From contig NZ_QOHO01000027.1 of assembly GCF_003432035.1 (NCBI RefSeq), positions 23,575 through 87,574 of the forward strand: a stretch of DNA of 64,000 bases. Direction: 5' to 3'. A model generated the notes under the pieces. That model had not been told where the DNA came from. It ran no database searches and saw nothing but the letters and a program-made list of their open reading frames with translations. The DNA is from Lacrimispora amygdalina (GTDB lineage: Bacteria > Bacillota > Clostridia > Lachnospirales > Lachnospiraceae). The translations under genes and the position numbers were made by a program. This document shows positions 8,520 to 15,990 of this stretch, piece by piece (positions within the stretch are counted from its first letter, which is position 1; the number at the start of each line of letters is the position of its first letter).

Positions 8520-9111
8520 CATTCTCCCCATTAGATTTCATAAATCTGCTGTTTTCATACCCAAGTTCAAACGCTTTTAAATTGATACCCACCAGTTTTT
8601 CCTGTACTGCTTCTTTTATGGCTGTACGCCAAATTTCTGCCTCTATGTCCGTGGTGGCTGCCAATGCTCCGATCAGCACCACATTTACGGTCTTTTGATT
8701 TCCCGCTTCTTTGGCATAGGTGAGGGCATCAATGCTCATATAATGAATTGGCAAAGCATGAAGCTGCTCCTCCAAATCCTCCGGATACTCTGCTGTGCCG
8801 GTGATTACCGGCATAGGATCAATCCGCTGTCTGCTTGTAATTAAGGTTCCGCCCGGCTTTAGCCATTCCACGTACCTGGCCCCTTCAAGCATCTCAAAGG
8901 CAAGAATTATGTCTGCAGTTCCTCTCTCTATGATGGGAGAATAAATTTTTTCACCAAACCTCACATAGGTTACTACACTTCCGCCTCTTTGAGACATGCC
9001 GTGCACTTCGGAAACTTTCACATCAAGCCCGTTGTTTTGGGCCATCTTTCCAAGAATTCTGCTGGCGAGCACCGCTCCCTGTCCCCCAACTGCTGCTATA
9101 AGAATATTCAT
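8509..9111 (-). CDS. iorB: Indolepyruvate ferredoxin oxidoreductase, beta subunit
   Basis: Gamma-type subunit of the 2-oxoacid:ferredoxin oxidoreductase that turns aryl pyruvates (indolepyruvate, phenylpyruvate) into arylacetyl-CoA, CO2 and reduced ferredoxin. The 200-residue protein starts MNILIAAVGGQGAVLASRIL, the typical IorB GGQG nucleotide-type motif, followed by the conserved EVHGMSQRGGSVVTYVR. It directly follows iorA (14 nt), so the pair is co-translated in the usual order. Genomes of this group often have a stand-alone iorAB for amino-acid fermentation; its placement inside a ketosynthase/ACP operon suggests it supplies an aryl-acetyl starter or low-potential electrons. Confidence 0.93.
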   Translation of the reverse strand: MNILIAAVGGQGAVLASRILGKMAQNNGLDVKVSEVHGMSQRGGSVVTYVRFGEKIYSPIIERGTADIILAFEMLEGARYVEWLKPGGTLITSRQRIDPMPVITGTAEYPEDLEEQLHALPIHYMSIDALTYAKEAGNQKTVNVVLIGALAATTDIEAEIWRTAIKEAVQEKLVGINLKAFELGYENSRFMKSNGENDEI

Positions 9112-9125
9112 CTCACTTCCCCCTT

Positions 9126-10859
9126 TTACGCCTCTTTTTTAATAGCATCAAATTTGCAGATTCTGGCGCAAAGCCCGCAGCCTGCACAAAGTTCTTTTTT
9201 TATCTCTGCCCTGCCGCGGGAAAAGGATATGGCAGGACATCCGATCTTCATACATGCTTTGCATCCTCGGCAATTGATGATGCTTAGAGGTTCATGAATC
9301 AAAGAGGTGTTTTTAAGAAGTATACAGGGACGCTTGGTAATGATCACGGAAGGTTCTTCGGCCTGTGTCTCTTCTGTGACGATCCGCTCCAGCTCCGTGA
9401 TATCATAGGCATCTACGGTTTGGATTCTTTTTACACCAATGGCCTTTGCAAGGGCCACAAAATCAACAGCCTGGCTCTTTTTACCCCGAATGGTACATCC
9501 GGTCCCCGGGTGGTCCTGGTGTCCGGTCATGGCTGTGGTTGAATTATCCAGGATAATAACCGTAATATTTCCCTGGTTATATACCACATCAATCAGACCC
9601 GTAATGCCGGAATGAACAAAGGTGGAATCCCCGATCACTGCAACGGTTTTCTTTGAGAATTCTTTTCCTCTGGCCTTCTCAAACCCAAAAGCCATTCCAA
9701 TGCTGGCACCCATGCAGATGGACGTATCCATGGCACTTAAAGGTGCAAATGCCGCCAGGGTATAACAGCCGATATCCCCGGAGACATGAAGTTTCAGCTT
9801 ATTTAAAACATAGAACACACCTCTGTGATGGCACCCCGGGCAAAGAACCGGCGGTCTTACGGGAATGTTTTTTGACAGTTCTGCCCTCACTCCTGCTACG
9901 GTCTCCTTAAGCACTGCTGCCCGGATGATCTCCTGATTTAACTCTCCTATCACAGGAATCACTTCTTTCCCAATAACCGAAAGCCCCCAGGACTTGATCT
10001 TCTCTTCTATAATAGGTTCCAGTTCTTCAATGACATAGACTGTATTACACTTCCTGATAAATTCCGTAATCTTTTTCCTGGGAAGGGGATAAGTCAGGCC
10101 AAGTTTTAAATAAGAAGCTTCCGGAAGCACCTCTCTGGAATATTGATACGCAATTCCGCTTGTAATGATTCCAATGTCCCTGCTCTTATATTCCACCGTG
10201 TTAAGCTCCGTGGTATCTGCAAATTCTTCCAGCTTTCTTAGCCGTTCCTCTGCTATGACTCTTCTCTTTTTTGCCACAGCCGGAGCCACGATGTACTTAT
10301 TGGGATTTTTATCATACTCCTTTAACTGAAAGGGCATTTTTTCTGACAGCTCCACCATGCTTTGTGAATGGGAGATTCTCGTATTCAGCCTAAGGATCAC
10401 CGGCGTATCAAATGTCTCACTGATTTCCAGCCCGCAGCCAACAAAATCCTTGCATTCCTGGCTGTCCGAGGGTTCCAGAACGGGAACCTTAGCCGCCATT
10501 CCAAAATATCTGGTATCCTGCTCATTTTGAGAACTGTGCTGGCTGGGATCATCTGCTACTGCAAGAAGCAGCCCCGCATTCACTCCCGGATAGGATACCG
10601 ACATAAGCGCATCAGCCGCTACATTCAAACCTACATGTTTCATGGAAACAATGGTTCTCGCTCCTGCGATGGAAGCCCCGATTCCCACCTCTAAGGCTAC
10701 TTTCTCATTGGGAGACCATTCGGTATTAATGGTTTCATATTTATTTATATTCTCTGTGATTTCCGTGCTGGGTGTCCCCGGATAGGCTGATGCAACCGTT
10801 ACTCCATATTCATAAGCACCTCTTGCAACTGCTTCATTTCCTAAAAGTATATTTTTCAT
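9126..10859 (-). CDS. iorA: Indolepyruvate ferredoxin oxidoreductase, alpha subunit
   Basis: Catalytic thiamine-diphosphate subunit of the IorAB enzyme, 577 residues, a normal length. The N-terminal pyrimidine-binding part has ASAYPGTPSTEI; the central TPP domain has PGCHHRGVFY and GDSTFVHSGITGL. The C-terminus carries two [4Fe-4S] ferredoxin motifs, one with CRGCKACMKIGC and one with CAGCGLCARIC, at about residues 535-570. It starts at ATG 8 nt before the preceding SRPBCC gene ends its operon gap. The reaction yields arylacetyl-CoA plus reduced ferredoxin. The reduced ferredoxin could feed the tungsten aldehyde oxidoreductase of the same operon; this coupling is inference. Confidence 0.95.
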   Translation of the reverse strand: MKNILLGNEAVARGAYEYGVTVASAYPGTPSTEITENINKYETINTEWSPNEKVALEVGIGASIAGARTIVSMKHVGLNVAADALMSVSYPGVNAGLLLAVADDPSQHSSQNEQDTRYFGMAAKVPVLEPSDSQECKDFVGCGLEISETFDTPVILRLNTRISHSQSMVELSEKMPFQLKEYDKNPNKYIVAPAVAKKRRVIAEERLRKLEEFADTTELNTVEYKSRDIGIITSGIAYQYSREVLPEASYLKLGLTYPLPRKKITEFIRKCNTVYVIEELEPIIEEKIKSWGLSVIGKEVIPVIGELNQEIIRAAVLKETVAGVRAELSKNIPVRPPVLCPGCHHRGVFYVLNKLKLHVSGDIGCYTLAAFAPLSAMDTSICMGASIGMAFGFEKARGKEFSKKTVAVIGDSTFVHSGITGLIDVVYNQGNITVIILDNSTTAMTGHQDHPGTGCTIRGKKSQAVDFVALAKAIGVKRIQTVDAYDITELERIVTEETQAEEPSVIITKRPCILLKNTSLIHEPLSIINCRGCKACMKIGCPAISFSRGRAEIKKELCAGCGLCARICKFDAIKKEA

Positions 10860-10866
10860 ACGTATA

Positions 10867-11325
10867 TCATTTCCTTTCGAAATGTTCCTGGAGATTATAA
10901 ATGTCGTTTACAACCTTTTGAAAATGTTTTTCCCGTTCAGGGCTGACCACACCTGCTTCCTCCATTGAAAATTCCACAGATACCTGATTGCCAGTCACTT
11001 CAAATGAAAAGCTGCCTACCGGTGTATAGGGACCGTTTAAAATAAAAAAGGATATTTTTTTATAGCGGTCACATTCAATGATTTTATAATCTGCCTTTAT
11101 TGTTCTTGAGGGAGGGCCGTTCATCTCCTGTAAAAAGACAGCGCCAGGGCCGATGGGCTCCTCTGACGGGTATTCTACGGTTTTCACACCAGGACGCCAT
11201 TTCTTATTGTTCCTTCCATCTAATATAAATTCAAAGATTTGATCTAATTCTCCGTCTATCACGACGCTTGCATTTGCATATGCCACCGCTTTATCTCCTT
11301 TATCTGTTGTACTAAAAAACTTCAT
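10867..11325 (-). CDS. SRPBCC (START/Bet v1-like) domain protein, cyclase-like (first of two)
   Basis: About 152 residues of the SRPBCC superfamily, small hydrophobic-pocket proteins that include polyketide cyclases/aromatases and lipid-binding proteins. Visible family traits are the N-terminal strand with DQIFEFILDGRNNKKWRPGVKT, the central KIIECDRYKKISFFI, and a long C-terminal helix (REKHFQKVVNDIYNLQEHF). I start it at the ATG at 11325, with GGAG upstream; a TTG at 11334 is in frame. It overlaps the end of the GNAT gene. With a ketosynthase and ACPs nearby, a polyketide-shaping role is plausible, but the superfamily is too broad to be sure. Confidence 0.75.
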   Translation of the reverse strand: MKFFSTTDKGDKAVAYANASVVIDGELDQIFEFILDGRNNKKWRPGVKTVEYPSEEPIGPGAVFLQEMNGPPSRTIKADYKIIECDRYKKISFFILNGPYTPVGSFSFEVTGNQVSVEFSMEEAGVVSPEREKHFQKVVNDIYNLQEHFERK

Positions 11326-12241
11326 TATCTCCAATCACCAGATTACAAGTATCTCCAAGATTGACCGGGGACTTTGTAAGGGGCGTGTATGCTATAAGGT
11401 TACTGTATTCTGTACTTTTACTAAATCCGGCATGGTTAAAATAATCCGCATAAATAGTAGAGCCTGACACATTAATGAGGGAAACCGGGGTTTTTATAGT
11501 CCCCGCTGCCTTTAATAATTTGAGAAAAATGGTCTCATTTTCTGCTTCCACATCAAGAATATGAATCCGTTGAAACGGCTGGTAATATTTATAAACCACG
11601 TATCCCCGCACTTTCTCCTCTTCCTGACAGATAAATATCCTGTAATCTACCGAGGGACGTTCCAGATAACGCCAGGAAAAATAATCCGCCTCTTTTAGTA
11701 TGGAAAACGATCTTCCGGCAGAAATTTTTAAGCTGAATTCCGATAAACTCTCTTTCCACAACGGAAAATCCAGAGGAGTGATGGGAATGATGCTATCATC
11801 CTTCCTTTCACCCAAAACCTCTTCTTCCATCTTTTTTTCCAGATAATAATTCCTGGGAAATATGGTCCACCCTACTCTCCGGTGGCCCGGAAGGGAATTT
11901 TCATTTGGCAATCCAATTAAAATTTTTATTCCCTGTTCACCGGCTTCTAAAAGCACATACCGCCCAAGCTTTGTAAACAAATGGCACCCCTGATATTCTG
12001 GTGTAACAAACACATTGTTGCACAGCCCGCTTTTTACCAGCTGCCCATGAAAGACAGCCTGACTTCGCAGGATACAGTATCCTGCACACAAAACCTTCTG
12101 ATCAAAGGCTCCATAGACAAAATTACGGGGATGAAAGATCCATTTATAATCCCGCATTTCAAAGGACCGGTTAAATGCATGTTCCCAGCCTTCCACAAAC
12201 GCAAGCCTCTCCCACTCTTTCGTAAGCAGTCTGATTTCCAT
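11312..12241 (-). CDS. GNAT-family N-acyltransferase
   Basis: A 309-residue GNAT-fold protein, two-lobed and longer than simple acetyltransferases (~150). The acyl-CoA-binding region is recognisable in NNVFVTPEYQGCHLFTKLGRYVL, followed by the conserved IGLPNENSLPGHRRVGW stretch seen in GNAT relatives that modify large substrates. The C-terminal half (DYFSWRYLERPSVDYRIF) matches the second lobe of this subfamily. It starts at ATG with GAGGT 8 nt upstream and overlaps the SRPBCC gene by 14 nt. It could acylate an amine or the sugar of the product; the substrate is unknown. Confidence 0.78.
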   Translation of the reverse strand: MEIRLLTKEWERLAFVEGWEHAFNRSFEMRDYKWIFHPRNFVYGAFDQKVLCAGYCILRSQAVFHGQLVKSGLCNNVFVTPEYQGCHLFTKLGRYVLLEAGEQGIKILIGLPNENSLPGHRRVGWTIFPRNYYLEKKMEEEVLGERKDDSIIPITPLDFPLWKESLSEFSLKISAGRSFSILKEADYFSWRYLERPSVDYRIFICQEEEKVRGYVVYKYYQPFQRIHILDVEAENETIFLKLLKAAGTIKTPVSLINVSGSTIYADYFNHAGFSKSTEYSNLIAYTPLTKSPVNLGDTCNLVIGDNEVF

Positions 12242-12265
12242 GGCACATACCTCACATCATTGGTT

Positions 12266-12493
12266 TCACTTAAGTAATTTTTTTGCTTCCAGGTTCTTTG
12301 CCAGCTCCGCAAATGTCATGGTTTTATCCACTTCTTCATCTTCAATATCCATATCCAGCATCCCGCACAGTTCAATAATGAACTGAACCAGATTCATGGA
12401 ATCAAATCTCCTTGTCTCTTCCAGCCTGGTAGAGGGCCGAATATCGTCATCCTCAAAAACATCTGCGGCAAGTGTCATAATCATATCTAACAT
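12266..12493 (-). CDS. Acyl carrier protein (second of two, short)
   Basis: Small acidic protein of 75 residues. The expected phosphopantetheine site is Ser32 in RRFDSMNLVQFIIEL, a DSM variant of the usual DSL. Helices before and after fit the ACP fold. It lies between the canonical KAS III gene and the GNAT gene, with a GGGGAATGG ribosome site upstream of the ATG. Adjacent location suggests that it is the ACP partner of that KAS III, carrying the starter or first condensation product; this is inferred from position. Confidence 0.88.
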   Translation of the reverse strand: MLDMIMTLAADVFEDDDIRPSTRLEETRRFDSMNLVQFIIELCGMLDMDIEDEEVDKTMTFAELAKNLEAKKLLK

Positions 12494-12519
12494 AGTTCCA
12501 TTCCCCTTTTCTATTCCGC

Positions 12520-13491
12520 TTATTTTTTATCATTTTCTTTCTTTAGATAGCATCCACCCCAGGAAAGACCACCTCCGAAAGCTGCAAGAAATACATGATC
12601 CTCATTGTGGGCTTCTTCCGACTCAAGATATTCATTTAAGGCAATGAGAACAGAAGCACCAGCTGTATTCGCATATTTTTCCACATTGATAAAAAATTTT
12701 TCAATGGAAATGTCCGTACGCCGGGCGATTTCTTTGATAATATTTAAGTTGGCCTGATGCGTGATGATCCTGTCTGCCGTCACCGCATTCCTTTTTGACA
12801 GAAGTTCAATCAACTCACTTCCTTTTTCACAGGCAAAGCGGTACACGCTTTGTCCTTCCATGGAAAAATAATAATCCCGTTCCTTTTTTACTGCTGATGC
12901 CGGAAGCATGCTTCCTCCTGCCGGAACCTGGATTACATCACAGCCGCTTCCGTCTGAAAAAAGCTGAATATCCATAAGCTCATAGGTTCCATGACCGGAT
13001 AAAAGAACGGCCGCCGCCCCATCTCCAAAATAGGGGTACGTGGCAATATCTTTGGGATTTAATAATTTGCTGTATACCTCTGAAGCCGCCACGATCACGT
13101 TCTTTGCCCCATCCTTTATAAGAGAAGATGCGATTTTCAGTCCGTAGATTCCTCCGCTGCAGACTGAATTAATGTCAAAAGCACAGGCATTTTTTAATCC
13201 GCAGATTTCCTGGATTCTGGTAGCAGTCGCAGGATGTATCCGGTCAGGAGATGATGTGGCACAAATAAGGACATCAATCTTAGCCGGATCGATACCGGTC
13301 TTATGAAAGAGCTGTTTCACTGCCAAAGCTCCAATATCTGAAGTGCATTCATCTGTTACGTGCCTTCTTGTCTTAATTCCTGCCTTTTCTTCAATGAGCT
13401 GCCGGTATTTTGGCGGAAACTGGGTTAAGTCATGGTTGGATATTTCATTGGACGGCAGGTATTGTGCCGTATTTACGATAAAAGCCATCAT
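12520..13491 (-). CDS. Beta-ketoacyl-ACP synthase III (canonical, FabH type)
   Basis: Initiates chain growth by condensing an acyl-CoA starter with malonyl-ACP. The 323 residues match FabH length. The full Cys-His-Asn triad is visible: Cys111 in DINSVCSGGIYGL, the His of ITHQANLNI, and the Asn of KYANTAGASVLIAL; the C-terminal LAAFGGGLSWGGC is also typical. It starts at tandem ATGs (13491 or 13488) after AAGGGAG. Placed next to an ACP gene and in the same operon as iorAB, it is the likely enzyme to load an aryl-acetyl-CoA or other special starter; starter identity cannot be read from the sequence. Confidence 0.93.
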   Translation of the reverse strand: MMAFIVNTAQYLPSNEISNHDLTQFPPKYRQLIEEKAGIKTRRHVTDECTSDIGALAVKQLFHKTGIDPAKIDVLICATSSPDRIHPATATRIQEICGLKNACAFDINSVCSGGIYGLKIASSLIKDGAKNVIVAASEVYSKLLNPKDIATYPYFGDGAAAVLLSGHGTYELMDIQLFSDGSGCDVIQVPAGGSMLPASAVKKERDYYFSMEGQSVYRFACEKGSELIELLSKRNAVTADRIITHQANLNIIKEIARRTDISIEKFFINVEKYANTAGASVLIALNEYLESEEAHNEDHVFLAAFGGGLSWGGCYLKKENDKK

Positions 13492-13511
13492 TCATCTCCC
13501 TTGTGTATGTA

Positions 13512-14720
13512 TCAGAATAATTGAAATTCCTGGTTCATCTCATCAACCACCCTTTTAAAACCAGGGGATTCTAAAAAGGATTGGCGATATTTTGATAAAT
13601 TCTTTTTCATATTCTCATCTTTTATTACCTGAAGAATCAACGCCTTTAAATTATCTTTCCTGAACTCTTGGGTATTTGCCATAAACAGCTTTCCGCAGCC
13701 ATCCGCTTCCACTACTCGTCCATTGCTGGCCTGTTCTGCATGCCCGGGGCATATAATAAGGGGAGTTTCATAAAGAATAGAATCACTGATGCTGTTAAAA
13801 CCTCCGTGGGAGATAAACAATACAGAACGCTTTAGTACGTTGCGGTATTCTTCCAGACTGAGGTTTTCGTATATCTTTACATGATCCGGTAAGTTGACTT
13901 CATTCACTTTATTGTTTTTGTTGCCGCCAAAAGATACTACAACCTGATATCCCAAGTCTTTGGAGGCATCAATGCAGATATCCCAGTAGGTATGGCTGAA
14001 GCAGATGGTCCCAAGGCTGATAAATATGGTGTCTTTTTTCTCGGTGAGAGTTTCTTTATCCACAAAGGCGGGGCCTACAAATTTAACATTAGAAGGATAT
14101 TTATAGCCGCCGGGATGAAAATCCTTAGATGTCACCACCATGGTGAATTTTCCTTCCGGCTCCATGATATTCCATGGTTTGTCAACCACCTTGCCATACT
14201 GCTTTTCCAGCCGTTTAATGATAGCGTTAAATTTCATGATATAGGGAATGGAAACCGCCGCGCTTTTTACCAGACTCAGTGTAAATGCAGGCGTTTCTTT
14301 CATCATGATCTTATCTCCCATAAAGCTGCTTACAAAATACACATACGGAATCTGAAAGTACCTGGCAGCGATCTTGCTCCAGATGGCTAAGGTATCGCAT
14401 ATAATAAGATCCGGCTTCTCTTTTTCTACCTCTTTCATGATGAAGGGAAGAATCTTCTCCGTAAATGTATAAAATATATAAAGCAGATTCATAAACTGGG
14501 ACTGGAGTTTCTCGTCTGCAGCAAGCGTATTGTAATAATGATAGAAATCATCAGGATATTTCCGTAAATCCACTCCATCCATCTGGTCAAACTTGTGGAA
14601 ATACTGCTCAAAGGTATAGTAGATAAGGGTTACATTTCGCCGGGACAATTCCTTACACAGGTTGAGCTGCGGGTTTACGTGTCCTGATACCGGAAGACTG
14701 ATAAACATGATCTTTTTCAA
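13512..14720 (-). CDS. MGT-family glycosyltransferase (GT1 fold)
   Basis: Transfers a sugar from a nucleotide donor to a small molecule, as macrolide glycosyltransferases do. The 402 residues have the N-terminal acceptor-domain motif FISLPVSGHVNPQLNL and the donor-binding C-terminal motif FISHGGFNSISDSILYETPLI followed by CPGHAEQASNG. The start is a TTG at 14720, chosen because GGAG lies 10 nt upstream and the family begins M-K-x-I-x-F; an ATG four codons later is the alternative. Its N-terminus overlaps the nucleotidyltransferase gene by 68 nt, so the sugar activation and transfer steps are coupled in expression. It predicts a glycosylated pathway product. Confidence 0.92.
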   Translation of the reverse strand: MKKIMFISLPVSGHVNPQLNLCKELSRRNVTLIYYTFEQYFHKFDQMDGVDLRKYPDDFYHYYNTLAADEKLQSQFMNLLYIFYTFTEKILPFIMKEVEKEKPDLIICDTLAIWSKIAARYFQIPYVYFVSSFMGDKIMMKETPAFTLSLVKSAAVSIPYIMKFNAIIKRLEKQYGKVVDKPWNIMEPEGKFTMVVTSKDFHPGGYKYPSNVKFVGPAFVDKETLTEKKDTIFISLGTICFSHTYWDICIDASKDLGYQVVVSFGGNKNNKVNEVNLPDHVKIYENLSLEEYRNVLKRSVLFISHGGFNSISDSILYETPLIICPGHAEQASNGRVVEADGCGKLFMANTQEFRKDNLKALILQVIKDENMKKNLSKYRQSFLESPGFKRVVDEMNQEFQLF

Positions 14721-15456
14721 TTTCCTTTTTCTCCTTCTCTTCTAACTCTTTCATTAAAACTGTTGCCTCATATAACTGTTCGAAGGTTCCCGCATCGGTC
14801 CATTTGGAAGTTAAAATTCCATAGGTAAGCTTTCCCTGTTCTGCATAATGGTGGAGAACATCAGTGGTTTCATATTCATTTCTTGCGCTTAGTTTCATCT
14901 GTTTCAACAGTTCAAATACCTCTGGCTTAAAAATCCATAAACCGGTGTTTACATAATTGGAAAAGGGCTCTTTCGGCTTTTCCACCAGCCTGGTGATCTT
15001 ATTTTTCTTAAATTCAACAACGCCGTAAAGCTTTGGATTTTCCGACTGAGTAATGAGAATCTTAGCACTGAATTCTTCCTTTTCTGTTTCAAAAAGCTTT
15101 ACAAAGGAGGTTAAATCTTCCGTCACGATATTATCGCCAAGAATGACCATAAACTCGTCGCCTCTTACAAATTCTTCCGCACATAATAAGGCTGCTCCGG
15201 TTCCTTCGTTGCCTTCCTGAATCTCATAATGAAGCTTTACCCCAAATTCTTCACCGGTCTTTAACAGCTTGTAGAAATGCCCTAAATATTCTCCGCTTGT
15301 TACGATGAGGATATCTTTGATTCCCACTTTAGCCAGGGTCTCTATGGGGTAATAAATCATGGGTTTTTTATAGACTGGAAGCAAATGCTTGTTGGTAATG
15401 ATCGTTAACGGATTAAGACGCGTTCCGTGACCTCCTGCTAAAATAACACCTCTCAT
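14653..15456 (-). CDS. Sugar-1-phosphate nucleotidyltransferase (RmlA-like)
   Basis: Makes a nucleotide sugar (typically dTDP- or UDP-glucose) from NTP and sugar 1-phosphate. The signature GGHGTRLNPLT, the Lys in NKHLLPVYKKPMIYYP, the GDN motif (ILGDNIV) and EKPKEPFSNYVNTGLW are all present. I use the ATG at 15456 (AGAGGTG ribosome site), giving 267 residues; an in-frame ATG at 15498 has no site. No dehydratase, epimerase or ketoreductase for deoxysugars is seen here, so the donor may be plain dTDP/UDP-hexose. The acidic-basic C-terminal tail overlaps the glycosyltransferase gene. Confidence 0.9.
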   Translation of the reverse strand: MRGVILAGGHGTRLNPLTIITNKHLLPVYKKPMIYYPIETLAKVGIKDILIVTSGEYLGHFYKLLKTGEEFGVKLHYEIQEGNEGTGAALLCAEEFVRGDEFMVILGDNIVTEDLTSFVKLFETEKEEFSAKILITQSENPKLYGVVEFKKNKITRLVEKPKEPFSNYVNTGLWIFKPEVFELLKQMKLSARNEYETTDVLHHYAEQGKLTYGILTSKWTDAGTFEQLYEATVLMKELEEKEKKEIEKDHVYQSSGIRTRKPAAQPV

Positions 15457-15469
15457 AAACAGCACCTCT

Positions 15470-15967
15470 CTACTTATGTGATTTTTTGTTTCTCTCAAGT
15501 TCCCTTTTTATTTGTTTTTTTAAAACAGAATATCTCCAATTCATAAAAGCCAGATGATTTGGAACCAGGCAAAAAACATAATATTTATGCACAAACTTAT
15601 TTTTTCCAGATAGTATATGAATATTTTCCAGGATGACTCCGCCATCAGCGGGGTGTAAATTAAAGTATGCCCTCCCGCTCATGGGGCCGCCTGCTCCGCT
15701 AAGGACAATTGATTTTCCCATCACCACTTCTGTCACCTTTAATTTGTAATAGAACAGCGGCATGGTAAAACAGATTGTTCCAATGCAGCCTACTTCCAGT
15801 TTTTTACGATCAAAGCTGATCCAGAGGGCTGGTATGAAGTCAAACCAGTTATGGAACTTTTCTCTGTCATACACATATTCAAAAACTATGTCTATATGAT
15901 TCTTTGAAATGGGAATAAAAACCTGTGACCGTATCTCTATTTTTTCTTCATTCTTTAACCAATCCAT
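15470..15967 (-). CDS. SRPBCC-like protein (second of two)
   Basis: About 165 residues from the ATG at 15967 (GAGGCGG ribosome site), after the stop of the aldehyde oxidoreductase gene. A longer reading to 16048 overlaps that gene and lacks support. The pattern of an N-terminal strand, a Trp/Phe-rich turn (REKFHNWFDFIPALWISFD), antiparallel strands and a C-terminal basic helix ending in KKQIKRELERNKK fits the SRPBCC fold. It differs clearly from the protein at 10867-11325. A cyclase or lipid-binding role in the same pathway is inferred from the operon. Confidence 0.65.
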   Translation of the reverse strand: MDWLKNEEKIEIRSQVFIPISKNHIDIVFEYVYDREKFHNWFDFIPALWISFDRKKLEVGCIGTICFTMPLFYYKLKVTEVVMGKSIVLSGAGGPMSGRAYFNLHPADGGVILENIHILSGKNKFVHKYYVFCLVPNHLAFMNWRYSVLKKQIKRELERNKKSHK

Positions 15968-15990
15968 GGAATATCCGCCTCTGTGGAATA